A stretch of 33,884 nucleotides of DNA, from assembly GCA_025452005.1 (NCBI GenBank), contig JANWJK010000163.1, positions 1 to 33,884 on the forward strand, read 5' to 3'. Below the pieces are notes generated by a model. The model worked only from the letters and a program-made list of their open reading frames with translations, was not told where the DNA came from and searched no databases. Both the position numbers and the translations under genes were made by a program. This DNA is from Acetobacteraceae bacterium (GTDB lineage: Bacteria > Pseudomonadota > Alphaproteobacteria > Acetobacterales > Acetobacteraceae). Every line of letters begins with the position of its first letter. Position 1 is the stretch's first letter. Shown in pieces: positions 15,660-24,469 of this stretch.

Positions 15660-16271
15660 TCAGCGCGGCCGAGTGACGCACGCCACGAGCAATTGCGAGA
15701 AAGCACGCGCACGATGGCTGACAGTGTGCTTCTTGTCCGCATCCAACTCACCGAATGTCGTCGTGCTGCCGGCAGGCACGAACATCGGATCGTAGCCGAA
15801 GCCCTTCGTGCCGCGCGGCGGCCAGATCGCGGTGCCATCGACGCGGCCGATGAAGGTCTCGGTGTGGCCGTCCGGCCAGGCAAGGCACAAAGCTGCGACA
15901 AACCAGGCGCGTCGATCCGCGGCGTTGCCCATCTCCCGGTGTACCCGCGCCATCGCGGCGGCAAAGTCCTTGTCGGCGCCGCCCCAGCGTGCCGAGTGGA
16001 CGCCGGGCGCTCCGCCGAGCGCTGCGACACAGAAGCCGGAATCGTCCGCGAGCGCCGGCAGATCGCTGGCCCGCGCTGCCGCCAACGCCTTGATGCGCGC
16101 ATTGCCGGCGAAGTCCGGCGCGTCCTCCGGCGGCTCAGGCAGGCCCAGCGCGCCGGCGGAGACCACCGAAACATCGTGCGAACGCAGCAGATCGGCGAGT
16201 TCGGCGAGCTTGCCGGGATTGTGGCTGGCCAGCACAAGCCGCGTGCCGCCGGCGAGCCCGCGCGCCATCAC
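15660..16271 (-). CDS. rdgB: XTP/dITP diphosphatase (non-canonical purine NTP pyrophosphatase)
   Basis: House-cleaning enzyme that hydrolyses dITP, XTP and ITP to the monophosphates and so keeps deaminated purines out of DNA and RNA. Protein of 203 residues, full length. Motifs: [10 protein letters not shown] (substrate-binding), LADDSGFCV with the catalytic Asp pair, GFGYDPMF, and SHRARA near the end. The GTG at 16271 overlaps the rph stop; an ATG at 16268 is immediately next in frame. rph-rdgB is a common alphaproteobacterial pair. Confidence 0.95.
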   Translation of the reverse strand: MMARGLAGGTRLVLASHNPGKLAELADLLRSHDVSVVSAGALGLPEPPEDAPDFAGNARIKALAAARASDLPALADDSGFCVAALGGAPGVHSARWGGADKDFAAAMARVHREMGNAADRRAWFVAALCLAWPDGHTETFIGRVDGTAIWPPRGTKGFGYDPMFVPAGSTTTFGELDADKKHTVSHRARAFSQLLVACVTRPR

Positions 16272-16987
16272 GCCCCGCCGACGGCCTCGCGTTGCGCCTC
16301 GAACAACGCCGCCACACCCTGGCGCGCGAGACCAAGCATGCCGAGGAACTGCGCCTCGCTGAACGCACTGCGCTCTGCCGTGCCCTGGATTTCCACGATG
16401 CCGCCGGCATCGGTCAGCACGAAGTTGGCGTCCGCATCGGCGGAAGAATCCTCGGCGTAGTCGAGATCAAGCACCGCATCGCCGGCGGATATGCCGCAGG
16501 AGACCGCCGCAACCTGTCCGATCAGCGGCAGCGTCTTGATCACGTTCATCCGCTGCATGTGACGGAAGGCGAGGCTGAGCGCCACCCAGGCGCCGGTGAT
16601 CGCTGCGCAGCGCGTGCCGCCGTCGGCGTTCAGCACGTCGCAATCGAGGGTCACGGTGACCTCGCCCATCTTCGAGCGATCGACCACCGCGCGCAGCGCG
16701 CGGCCGATCAGGCGCTGGATCTCCTGCGTGCGGCCGGACTGCTTGCCGCGGGCGGCTTCACGTTCGCCGCGCGTATGGGTGGCGCGCGGCAGCATGCCGT
16801 ATTCCGCGGTCACCCAGCCCTGGCCCGAATTGCGCATGAACGGCGGCACGCGGCCTTCGACGCTGGCGGCGCACAGCACCTCGGTGTTGCCCATGCGGAT
16901 CAGGCACGAGCCTTCGGCATGGCGCGAGAACCCGGGCGTCAGCGAGACCGGGCGCAATGCGTCGTGGGATCGGCCGGATGGGCGCAT
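16268..16987 (-). CDS. rph: Ribonuclease PH
   Basis: Phosphorolytic 3'-5' exoribonuclease that trims tRNA 3' ends, 239 residues. Motifs: [14 protein letters not shown] at the N-terminus, [18 protein letters not shown], the basic [20 protein letters not shown] segment, and [19 protein letters not shown] with the phosphate- and metal-site residues. The ribosome-binding site GAGGAG overlaps the stop codon of the upstream phyH-like gene only ten bases away, so translation of rph is likely linked to that unrelated gene in this strain. In many alphaproteobacteria hrcA lies divergently upstream of rph; here it is about 14.8 kb away. Confidence 0.95.
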   Translation of the reverse strand: MRPSGRSHDALRPVSLTPGFSRHAEGSCLIRMGNTEVLCAASVEGRVPPFMRNSGQGWVTAEYGMLPRATHTRGEREAARGKQSGRTQEIQRLIGRALRAVVDRSKMGEVTVTLDCDVLNADGGTRCAAITGAWVALSLAFRHMQRMNVIKTLPLIGQVAAVSCGISAGDAVLDLDYAEDSSADADANFVLTDAGGIVEIQGTAERSAFSEAQFLGMLGLARQGVAALFEAQREAVGGA

Positions 16988-16996
16988 AAATTCTCC

Positions 16997-17854
16997 TCAG
17001 CGGGCGGTCGCTGCGTCACGATGCTCGTGACGCTTGACCTGTACATTGTAGTTGGCGCGGTAGCGGTCGCTGACCTCCTGATGGACCGCGAGCGCGGCAG
17101 GGTCGCGTTCGGCTGACGGCGGGTCGATCAGGTCGAAGTGACCGTAGCGGTCCTCGCCGCGTACCAGCATCGCACTCAGTCTGACAGGGCTGTTCACCCG
17201 GACATGCGTGGGCATGTAGTTCAACCCGATACCGACCCGGCGGTGCGCGGCGCGGTTGGGCGCGGAGCGATGCACCGCAAGCTCGTGGTGCAGCGAGAAG
17301 GAACCGGCAGGCAGCGCCATCGCCACCGGGTTGGTATCGTCGAACGCTTCCATGATGGTCTGGCCGGCGCGGTTGATGCTGTGCGCGAGACCGAGGGCCG
17401 CGTGGTGCAACTGGCGCGGAGCGCCGCCGCTCGAGAGCATCTCCATGCAGCCGGCCTCGGCGGTCGCATCGGTCAGCGCGACCCAGGCGCAGACCTGCTC
17501 CTTCGGCTCCAGGCCAAAATAGGTGCCGTCCTGGTGCCAGGCGGCGAAGGTGGGCGAGTGCGGCTCCTTGATGAAGAAGGTGCTGGTCCAGACCAGGATA
17601 TCGGGGCCGATCACGTCCTCGATGGCGTCGAGGATGCGCGGATGGCGGATCAGGTCGTTGAACCAGGGCGAGTGGGCATAGGCATGCGAGCGCCACTTCA
17701 CGTCCGCATCGGCGACGGGCGATCCCAGTTCGGTTTCCAGCCGTTGCAGGCCCGCGAGGCAGGTGGCGACTTCATCTGGGGTGAGCGCCGCGACGGGGAA
17801 CAGGAAGCCGTCGCGGCGGAACGCGTCCACCTGGACCTGGGTGAGTGCTTTCAT
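16997..17854 (-). CDS. Phytanoyl-CoA dioxygenase (PhyH) family protein
   Basis: Fe(II)/2-oxoglutarate-dependent oxygenase of 285 residues. The facial triad is visible as AAWHQDGTYF (His and Asp, about 107-109) and the distal His in ELAVHRSAPN (about 192), with Arg residues after it (RAAHRRVGIGLN) that can hold 2-oxoglutarate. The opening QVDAFRRDGFLFPV is typical of the PhyH N-terminal helix. Substrates of bacterial members are diverse (lipids, ectoine, natural products), so the substrate is unknown. GGAG precedes the ATG. It is divergent from an acyl-CoA-dehydrogenase-like flavoprotein and directly upstream of rph. Confidence 0.9.
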   Translation of the reverse strand: MKALTQVQVDAFRRDGFLFPVAALTPDEVATCLAGLQRLETELGSPVADADVKWRSHAYAHSPWFNDLIRHPRILDAIEDVIGPDILVWTSTFFIKEPHSPTFAAWHQDGTYFGLEPKEQVCAWVALTDATAEAGCMEMLSSGGAPRQLHHAALGLAHSINRAGQTIMEAFDDTNPVAMALPAGSFSLHHELAVHRSAPNRAAHRRVGIGLNYMPTHVRVNSPVRLSAMLVRGEDRYGHFDLIDPPSAERDPAALAVHQEVSDRYRANYNVQVKRHEHRDAATAR

Positions 17855-17884
17855 CGGGTTTCTCCGTCGGCCGCCAGAGCAACA

Positions 17885-17920
17885 CGTTATCAGGTGACTG
17901 ACAACGGGACTCGGGATAAC
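17885..17920. promoter_or_regulatory. Possible operator between divergent phyH-like and flavoprotein genes
   Basis: The 74-base divergent spacer contains GTTATC and GATAAC as inverted half-sites about 25 bases apart, the only such symmetry in the spacer. No regulator is adjacent and no promoter boxes are convincing, so this is a weak call. Confidence 0.25.
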
Positions 17921-17928
17921 TGGGCGTC

Positions 17929-19095
17929 ATGACCGGACCAGATCTTCTCGCGGCCGCCCGGCGGCTGGAGCCGCTTGTCGCGGAGCTGCGCGACCGGTTC
18001 GACCAGGATCGTCAACTGCCGCCCCGGCTCGTCGATGAGCTGCACGCGGCGAACCTGTTCCGCATGTGGCTGCCGCGCGCGATCGGTGGCGCGGAGTTGC
18101 CGCCGTTGGCGTTTCTCGCGGTGATCGAGGAACTGTCGCGTCAGGATGGCTCGCTGGGCTGGTGCGCCGTGATTCCGGCCGGCTATGGCCGCCTGGCCGG
18201 AGCCCTGGAAGAGAACGTCGCGCGCAAGATCTTCGCGACCGGCATGGGCGTGCTGGTCGGCACGTTGAACCCCACCGGCAAGGCGGTGGCCGCGCCCGGT
18301 GGCTACCGCGTGACCGGGCGCTGGAGCTACGGCAGTTTCATCGGATATGGCGATTGGGTGCTGGGCAACTGCATCACCGCGGACGCCACCGGTCCACGCC
18401 AGGCCGGGGACGGCGGCCCGGAATTCCGGCTCTGCCTGTTCCCGCGCGCCGATGTGGAGGTGTTCGACATCTGGCATGTCGGCGGCCTGCGCGCCACCGG
18501 CAGCAACGACTTCCAGGTGACCGACCTGTTCGTTCCCGAACGGCACACAATTCCGTTGGTGGACTTCCAGCCGCCGCCGCGCCGGCCGGGTCCGCTCTAC
18601 GTGGTGCCGATGACGAGTACGTTCGTCAGTTGCATCGCCACCGTCGCATTGGGCATCGCGCGGGCCGCCATCGAATCGCTGATCGAGATCGGCGCGGAGA
18701 AGCGGACCGCCGGCTCATCGACCGTGCTGCGCGACAAACCGATGGCACAGGCGGACCTGGCGCGCGCCGAGGCGCTGTTGGGTGCGGGACGGGCGTACCT
18801 GTTCGGCGAACTGGGGACGATGTGGGAGGACGCCGTGGCTGGCCGGGCAATCGAGCTGCGCGCGCGGGCGGCGGTACGGCTGGCGGCGTGCCACGCGACG
18901 CAATGCGCGATCCAGGTAGTGGACCTGATGTATCAATCGGCCGGCGGCGCGGCGTTGTTCCAGAGCGGCCGGCTGGAGCGTTGCCTGCGCGACGTCCATG
19001 CGGCGGGGCAGCATATCGCGGTGAACATGCAGGCCAACCTGGAGCCGGTCGGCCGCGTGCTGTTCGGATTGCCGCCGGGCATGGCGCGGTTCTGA
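17929..19095 (+). CDS. Acyl-CoA dehydrogenase family flavoprotein (dehydrogenase or flavin-dependent monooxygenase)
   Basis: Protein of 388 residues with the acyl-CoA dehydrogenase three-domain plan. An N-terminal helical domain contains LPPRLVDELHAANLFRMWLP and EELSRQDGSLGWC. A central beta domain contains GYRVTGRWSYGSFIGYGDW and WHVGGLRATGSNDFQVTDLFVP. A C-terminal helical domain ends with YQSAGGAALFQSGRLERCLRD. The pattern GRWSYGS with LRATGSNDF and the absence of an obvious catalytic Glu fit the type-2 C-terminal group, which includes group D flavin monooxygenases (HpaB/DszC-like), as well as true dehydrogenases. The substrate is unknown. It ends two bases from the convergent MFS gene. 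Confidence 0.85.
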   Translation: MTGPDLLAAARRLEPLVAELRDRFDQDRQLPPRLVDELHAANLFRMWLPRAIGGAELPPLAFLAVIEELSRQDGSLGWCAVIPAGYGRLAGALEENVARKIFATGMGVLVGTLNPTGKAVAAPGGYRVTGRWSYGSFIGYGDWVLGNCITADATGPRQAGDGGPEFRLCLFPRADVEVFDIWHVGGLRATGSNDFQVTDLFVPERHTIPLVDFQPPPRRPGPLYVVPMTSTFVSCIATVALGIARAAIESLIEIGAEKRTAGSSTVLRDKPMAQADLARAEALLGAGRAYLFGELGTMWEDAVAGRAIELRARAAVRLAACHATQCAIQVVDLMYQSAGGAALFQSGRLERCLRDVHAAGQHIAVNMQANLEPVGRVLFGLPPGMARF

Positions 19096-19097
19096 GG

Positions 19098-20375
19098 TCA
19101 CGCCACGGTCAGGTCGGCCACCATCTGCTTTCCCCTGGTCTCCGGGCTGCACAGCAGTGCCACGATGAAGCTGGCCAATCCGACCCAGGTGCCGATGAGC
19201 ATCGGAATGGCGAAACCCATCTGCCACGTGGTGGCAGCATAGGCCATGATCGGCCCCATCAGCCCGCCGAAGATGGCGCCCTGATGATAGCAGAAGCCGC
19301 TCGCCGTGGCCCGCACCTCGGTCGGGAAGCGCTCGGTCATGTAGCTCGCGTTCTGGCCGTAGATGCCACCGGCGCCGAAACATCCTTGCAGCGCGAAGAA
19401 CACGACGATCATGGTGTAGTCGTTGGTCAGCAGATAAAGCGGCGTGACAGGGATGGCCAGCAGCGCCGGCAGGATCATCGCCCAGCGGCGACCGATTCGG
19501 TCGGCCACCCACCCCCAGCAGCAGCATGAAAGGAAGAACAGCAGATTCTGCAGCATGATCGGCAGCGCGACCAGGCCGGCACTGAGGCCAAGATCCTTCT
19601 GCAGGTGCGTCGCGAACAATGTGCCGATCGAGTAGCCGACCACGAAGCTGCTCGCCATCCACCAGCACGCTGTCGCCGTATTGGCGATCATATCGCGCCT
19701 GAAGATGGTCATCAGGGGCAGGCGAACCTCGCGCTGCTGCATGCGTTGCAGCCGTCTGTTTTCGACCCAGATCGCGGGTTCATTGACGAACTTCCGAACG
19801 TAGATGATCGCCAGCGCCGGCAAGATGCCGATCCACAACAGGCCGCGCCAGCCGATCACGTCGTACAGCAGCCCGTAGGCCGCCGCCGACAGCAACCCGC
19901 CCAGGCCCCACGATCCCTGCATCACCCCTGCCATGAATCCGCGCGAGCGGATCGGCCAGGTCTCCATCGCCAGAGATGCGCCTACCGGCCACTCCGCGCC
20001 CATGCCGATACCGAGCAATGCGCGGAAGAAGAACAGGAAGGCGAAGGTGGGAGAGAAGCCGGCGATGAAGTTGCAGACGGAGAACCAGGCGATAGAGATC
20101 ATCAGCGGCGTCTTGCGTCCGATGCGGTCCGCGAGCCAGCCCGAACCGGTGGCCCCGAGCAATCGCAACCATAACGTCAGAGTAAAGACCGCAGTGACGG
20201 CTGTCAGCGGAACGTTGAACTCCCGCGAGATCGGCAACATGATGAACACGAAGATCGTGAAATCGAAGGAGTCGAGTGTCCATCCCAGCCATGCCGCAAT
20301 CCAGGCATGCCATTGATCCCTGGTGGGCTCCTGCCACCACGCAATCCGCCGGCCGTCATGAACCGATGTCGCCAT
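19098..20375 (-). CDS. MFS transporter (sugar/organic acid:proton symporter type)
   Basis: Inner-membrane carrier of 425 residues with about 12 hydrophobic segments. The MFS signature between TM2 and TM3 is GWLADRIGRKTPL, with its half-repeat GWVADRIGRRWAM between TM8 and TM9. LGIGMGAEWPVGASLAMETW and YMTERFPTEVRATASGF resemble the sialate/lactate (SHS, NanT/JEN-like) branch, so an organic acid is a reasonable guess. GGAGG is nine bases before the ATG. Its location beside PhyH and acyl-CoA-dehydrogenase-like genes suggests import of an acidic catabolic substrate (inference). Confidence 0.88.
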   Translation of the reverse strand: MATSVHDGRRIAWWQEPTRDQWHAWIAAWLGWTLDSFDFTIFVFIMLPISREFNVPLTAVTAVFTLTLWLRLLGATGSGWLADRIGRKTPLMISIAWFSVCNFIAGFSPTFAFLFFFRALLGIGMGAEWPVGASLAMETWPIRSRGFMAGVMQGSWGLGGLLSAAAYGLLYDVIGWRGLLWIGILPALAIIYVRKFVNEPAIWVENRRLQRMQQREVRLPLMTIFRRDMIANTATACWWMASSFVVGYSIGTLFATHLQKDLGLSAGLVALPIMLQNLLFFLSCCCWGWVADRIGRRWAMILPALLAIPVTPLYLLTNDYTMIVVFFALQGCFGAGGIYGQNASYMTERFPTEVRATASGFCYHQGAIFGGLMGPIMAYAATTWQMGFAIPMLIGTWVGLASFIVALLCSPETRGKQMVADLTVA

Positions 20376-20392
20376 GGCCCAATCCTCCCAGG

Positions 20393-20806
20393 TCAGCGCG
20401 ATCCCTTCGAATGGGGACCTTCGCCGAACCTACATCCGCGACGGCCGGATGCGGGTTCACGTTTCGCGGCGCGCTGGTTCGCGCATGAGCGGGTCTTGTC
20501 ACGCGCGTTCCCGACAAGTCGGGATCTGGCGGCGTTTCGGACCTTGGCGGCCATCATGCGCGGCTCGGTGCTCCAATCGTCGTCCATCGGTAACCCGTAA
20601 CGCCGCCCGGCGATGGTGAACTCCCAGAGGTGGGCGTCGAACCATCCCATGACGATCTGGACGACATCGTGCAGCACTTTGAGCGTGATCGATGTCGGCA
20701 CCTCGACCTGACGCCAGATCAGCGGGTCACTGTCCAGCAACTCGATGCGGACAGAAGCGATCTCGTTGAAACTGTTGGTCGCGGGGGGCTTCCTGGCAGG
20801 ACTCAT
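20393..20806 (-). pseudogene. Plasmid pRiA4b ORF-3 family gene, 3'-truncated
   Basis: Residues 1-104 follow the ORF-3 family: RIELLDSDPLIWRQVEVP, LKVLHDVVQIVMGWFDAHL, EFTIAGRRYG, then RLVGNARDK. At about 20495 the homology stops, just where the family should continue with a Tyr-Asp-Phe-Gly-Asp-x-Trp core. The remaining 33 codons are Arg/Ala-rich and non-family, and no other frame downstream restores the core. The gene therefore seems to have lost its second half, replaced by DNA leading into the MFS gene on the same strand. Family function is unknown and the product is probably inactive. Confidence 0.75.
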
Positions 20807-20928
20807 GGCGACGGTTCCAGAGGATCATGACAACCGCTACCTTATGGGTCGCGCGCGCGTGACGTCGGGCGCGCGGCTTGATGAACCGGTCAATGCTTGG
20901 CAACCTGCTGAAAACAAGGGACAGACCG

Positions 20929-21300
20929 ATGGCGCAACTCGACTGGGCGATCGATATAATCCCATCTCCCTCCGGCACCGGAGCGGCGTTTCGACCCAAG
21001 CTGGTACCGCCCGCGCATCCAGGCGATCCGCTGAAGGCACAGGACGGCGATATCGTCTCCTGGGGCAATCGTACGACCGAGACGCATCAACCATGGCCTA
21101 CGGTCGGCAATGCTGCGGCCGGCAAGCCGGTTCCGCCGCCGGCAACCGGCAAGCCGCCGGGGTATCTGTGCGATCCGATCCCTCCCGACAGTTCCTCTCA
21201 GCCACAGTTCGTGGTGACCGGCTCCGTGGGAGCGCAAATCAACTATTGCTGTCGCTTTCATCCGACCGAGCGCGGGCAGATCCTGGTCGTTGCCTTATAG
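20929..21300 (+). CDS. Cupredoxin-like small copper protein
   Basis: Protein of 123 residues. IVSWGNRTTETHQPWP looks like the cupredoxin strand plus the first His ligand, and INYCCRFHPTERGQILVV near the end matches the Cys-x-x-His ligand loop and the last strand. No Met occurs three or five residues after the His where the axial ligand usually lies; Glu and Gly are there instead. The ATG at 20929 has AAGGGA at good spacing; an upstream TTG/ATG at 20878/20881 is less well placed. No signal peptide is visible with the chosen start, nor a convincing one with the longer start, which is odd for a copper protein. The multicopper oxidase starts 56 bases later, so an electron-transfer or copper-donor role to it is inferred. 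Confidence 0.7.
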   Translation: MAQLDWAIDIIPSPSGTGAAFRPKLVPPAHPGDPLKAQDGDIVSWGNRTTETHQPWPTVGNAAAGKPVPPPATGKPPGYLCDPIPPDSSSQPQFVVTGSVGAQINYCCRFHPTERGQILVVAL

Positions 21301-21356
21301 CCCGTGCAGCTTACGCGACGCCGCTTGGCGGCTGCATGCATTTGGGGGACATCGAT

Positions 21357-23663
21357 ATGGTGATTGACGAGATCGTCGGCCGCGTCTCGTTGCCTGTCGG
21401 TCGGCCGCATCGCCGGTGCCTGGCGGGCCTGATTGCTGTCATCGCAGCGCTGTTGGTGCATGCTGGGCCGGTGCGTGCCCAGCTCATAGATTGCCCGCCG
21501 CAGGTCGACCTGGCGAAACACAAACTGCCCGAGATCGTCTCGGCGAACGGGCGCCTGCGCGGCCTGCTCACGCTGTCGGATGCGCAGAACAGCTTTCAGA
21601 TCGGTGCGGGCAAGTGTGTTCCGCAGTTGCTGCGCTTCTTCCAGAAAGATGAGCCCACGCCGCCGGACCCCGACAAGGCGATGGCCCCGTTGCCTGGTCC
21701 CACGCTGCGCGCCCGGCTTGGCGACATCGTCGAGCTGACCTTCCTCAATCAGATCGACCCCCTCGACTACGGCAACTCGATCGACCGCTGGGAGAACCTG
21801 AAGGGTGATCCGAATCAGCCCGGTGCCGGCTGCGATTCGAGTACCGCGGGATATCCGCAGCTTGCCGCCGGGCCACCGCCGCTCTTCGACACCATGCCTG
21901 ACTGCTTCCACGGATCGAGCACCGGCAACGTGCATTTTCACGGGACCCATGTCAGTCCGACGTCGACCGGCGACAATGTCTTCGTGATGCTGCGACCATC
22001 GCCGCGCAAGGACGACCAGCCCACGGTGAGCGCCGCTGGCGTCCAGTATAGCTTCGACGCGTTCTTTGCCGAGTGCGAGAAGGTCTCGCGGGCAGACAAC
22101 CTGGCGCAGTGGCCGAAGGTATGGGGCGATCTGCCGCCGGATTATACCGCCGGCCAGGAGGCGATGCTGAAGGCCTACGATCAGGGCAGGCCGCCCGAGA
22201 TGCAGCTCTGGCCGGTCAATGCCGCGCAGATCGCCGCCGGGCAGTGGCCGCAGTACTATATCGGAGCGCTGCCCTATTGCTTCGTGGTGCCGAAATTCCC
22301 CGGTGTCGTGCCGGCGCATCCGGGCATGGCGATGCCGATGGGTCTGCATATGGGCCAGGCGCCCGGCACCCATTGGTACCATGCGCACAAGCACGGCTCG
22401 ACCGCGATCAACGTTTCGAACGGCATGGCGGGCGCCTTCATCATCGAAGGCGACCAGTACGACGGCAAGCTGAACGCCTTCTACAATCGCTACCGGACAG
22501 ACAAATCGACTGACTGGACGCGCCAGCAGCCGACGTTGGTGGTCAATCAGCTTGGCACGACGCCGGGCCTCGAGCGTGGCGGCGCCACCGGCCCGCCACC
22601 GTTCGCGGTCAACGGCCAGCAGCAGCCGCAACTGACCATGCATCCGGGTGAGGTGCAGCTCTGGCGGATCGTCAACGCGTCGTCGATCAGTGGCTTTTAC
22701 CTGCCCGGCCTGCCGGCGGGCTTCGCCTGGCGGCAGATTGCCCAGGACGGCGTTCAGTTCGACGACCAGAACTATCAGCAACGCGCACAACGCCCGGTCT
22801 TCGTGGCACCGGGCAACCGCATCGACCTGCTGGTGAAGGCGCCGGCGACGGCATCGAGCGTCCCCTTCCCGGTGAACGTCGTGCAGGGCGTTTCCGTCAG
22901 TCAGGCGCAGACCAGCACGACAAGCGTCGTGTTATTCGCCGTTGTGCTGGCCGGCTCCGGACCGGCTATGCCGCTGTTGCCGCATGCGCCACAGCGTCCG
23001 GAATTTCTGCACGACATCACGCCGGCCGAGGTCGCCGGCCACACCCGCACCATCGTCTTCGAGACGACCGGCAAAGGTGGGCAGCGGCAGCACTCCATCG
23101 ACGGCGTGAAGTTCCAGGAGGGCAAACCGCTGGAAATCAAGCCACTGAACACGGCCGAGGAATGGACGATACAGAACCGGACGGTCAAACCGCAGATCGA
23201 TCATCCGTTCCATATCCACGTGAACCCGTTCCAGATCGTGGCGGTGTTCGATCCAAACGCTCCGCTGCTGGACAGTCACGGTTTTCCGGTCAAGGACAAC
23301 ACCGGAAAGGTCGTGCCGCGCTATGTGGTGAGCAGCACGCAGCCGCAGCTTATGGCCGGACAATGCTGGGTGAACCCGAACGACGAGACCACCTGGCAAC
23401 CATGCAGCGCGTCGCCCCGGCCAACGCCGCCTTCCAGGATGACGAACATCTGGTGGGACGTGTTCCCGATCCCGGCCGGCATTGCGGCGACGGCAACCTC
23501 CGGACCGGTCGTCATCCCTGGTTACTTCAAGATGCGCAGCCGTTTCGTCGACTATGCCGGTTCCTACGTCCTGCATTGCCACATCCTGGCGCACGAGGAT
23601 CGCGGCATGATGCTGCAGGTCGATCTGGCGGTGAACGAGAAAGTACCTCTGGCACACCATTAA
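21357..23663 (+). CDS. Multicopper oxidase, exported
   Basis: Large three-domain laccase-like oxidase of 768 residues. All four copper motifs are intact: NVHFHGTHVSP (His-x-His), THWYHAHKHGS, HPFHIHVNPFQI, and HCHILAHEDRGMM with the type 1 Cys, His and axial Met. Together they bind one type 1 and one trinuclear copper site and couple four one-electron oxidations to O2 reduction. A Met/His-rich stretch, HPGMAMPMGLHMG, precedes the second motif and recalls copper-tolerance oxidases. The N-terminus has RRCLAGLIAVIAALLVHAG and an AxA-like VRA/Q cleavage site, so it is exported, possibly by Tat (two Arg). The ATG at 21357 follows TTGGGGGA; an ATG at 21336 is the alternative, and the long open frame upstream is not coding. 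The substrate is unknown. Confidence 0.92.
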   Translation: MVIDEIVGRVSLPVGRPHRRCLAGLIAVIAALLVHAGPVRAQLIDCPPQVDLAKHKLPEIVSANGRLRGLLTLSDAQNSFQIGAGKCVPQLLRFFQKDEPTPPDPDKAMAPLPGPTLRARLGDIVELTFLNQIDPLDYGNSIDRWENLKGDPNQPGAGCDSSTAGYPQLAAGPPPLFDTMPDCFHGSSTGNVHFHGTHVSPTSTGDNVFVMLRPSPRKDDQPTVSAAGVQYSFDAFFAECEKVSRADNLAQWPKVWGDLPPDYTAGQEAMLKAYDQGRPPEMQLWPVNAAQIAAGQWPQYYIGALPYCFVVPKFPGVVPAHPGMAMPMGLHMGQAPGTHWYHAHKHGSTAINVSNGMAGAFIIEGDQYDGKLNAFYNRYRTDKSTDWTRQQPTLVVNQLGTTPGLERGGATGPPPFAVNGQQQPQLTMHPGEVQLWRIVNASSISGFYLPGLPAGFAWRQIAQDGVQFDDQNYQQRAQRPVFVAPGNRIDLLVKAPATASSVPFPVNVVQGVSVSQAQTSTTSVVLFAVVLAGSGPAMPLLPHAPQRPEFLHDITPAEVAGHTRTIVFETTGKGGQRQHSIDGVKFQEGKPLEIKPLNTAEEWTIQNRTVKPQIDHPFHIHVNPFQIVAVFDPNAPLLDSHGFPVKDNTGKVVPRYVVSSTQPQLMAGQCWVNPNDETTWQPCSASPRPTPPSRMTNIWWDVFPIPAGIAATATSGPVVIPGYFKMRSRFVDYAGSYVLHCHILAHEDRGMMLQVDLAVNEKVPLAHH

Positions 23664-23677
23664 GATCGGTATCCGCG

Positions 23678-24469
23678 ATGTCGGTTTACGACGCGCTCGC
23701 CCCCGGTTTCGACCGGCTGCGTGCCTTTCCGGACGATGTTCCGGGGGCCATCCGCCGTACGGTGCTCGGTGCCATCCGGGGCACCGGGCGACCGCTCCTG
23801 CTCGACCTCGGTGCCGGATCGGGGCGGATCGGTGCGGCGTTCGTGGCAGCCGGCGACCGCTACATCGGGGCCGATCTGTCGCTTGGGATGCTGCGCGTCT
23901 TCGCGGCGCGATGCGGTTCGCCTCATGAGAATGACGCACTGCTCGCACAGGCCGACGGCGAGCGCCTGCCGTTCCGGGATGCGGCGTTCGATGCCGTATT
24001 GCTGATGCAGGTCCTGAGTGCAGCGAACCATCCGCGCCGATTGGTCGCGGAGGCCGGGCGGGTGCTGAACGCATCCGGTGTCCTGATCGCAGGCCGTACA
24101 ATAGCGCCGGAGGACGGCATCGACGCCCGGATGAAGCGGCGCCTTGCGGAGATCCTCGAAGCGATGGGTGTCGATGCGCGCCGCAATGCATCGGCCGACA
24201 CATCGGCGCACTGGCTCCACCTGCATGGATGCGAGGTTCGCACGGTGACCGCAGCCACATGGACCGCAGAAAGAACGCCTGTGGCGTTCCTTGAGCGTCA
24301 CGCCGCGGGCGCACGATTTGCCGTCCTGCCGCCGCCAATCAAGGACCTCGCAATGCTGCGCCTGCGCGACTGGGCGGCCGCGAGCTTCGGTTCCCTCAAT
24401 GCCGTGTCTGCCGAACCCTTCCGCTTCGACCTGACGATCTGCCGCCTTCAGCCGGGGATGTCGCACTGA
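23678..24469 (+). CDS. Class I SAM-dependent methyltransferase
   Basis: Cytoplasmic Rossmann-fold methyltransferase of 263 residues. Motif I is LLLDLGAGSGRIGAAF (about 41-56), followed by the acidic YIGADLSLGML, motif II/III region ALLAQADGERLPFRDAAFDAVLLM and a post-motif LVAEAGRVLNASGVLI. This is the UbiE/Methyltransf_11 type; the acceptor is unknown. The start ATG lies 14 bases after the oxidase stop, and its own stop is followed directly by the ATG of the MosB-like gene with zero spacing, so it is embedded in the metal operon. A role in making or modifying a metal ligand is only speculation. Confidence 0.88.
   Translation: MSVYDALAPGFDRLRAFPDDVPGAIRRTVLGAIRGTGRPLLLDLGAGSGRIGAAFVAAGDRYIGADLSLGMLRVFAARCGSPHENDALLAQADGERLPFRDAAFDAVLLMQVLSAANHPRRLVAEAGRVLNASGVLIAGRTIAPEDGIDARMKRRLAEILEAMGVDARRNASADTSAHWLHLHGCEVRTVTAATWTAERTPVAFLERHAAGARFAVLPPPIKDLAMLRLRDWAAASFGSLNAVSAEPFRFDLTICRLQPGMSH

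Noticed and set aside
20745-21356. N-terminal extension of the multicopper oxidase frame by about 200 codons
   Set aside because: The region encodes the cupredoxin-like protein in another frame, and a signal peptide with a ribosome-binding site is found at 21357.
21258-22790. Minus-strand open frame of 510 codons opposite the multicopper oxidase
   Set aside because: The plus strand carries all four copper motifs; the opposite frame has low-complexity Arg/His/Gln composition and no recognisable domain.
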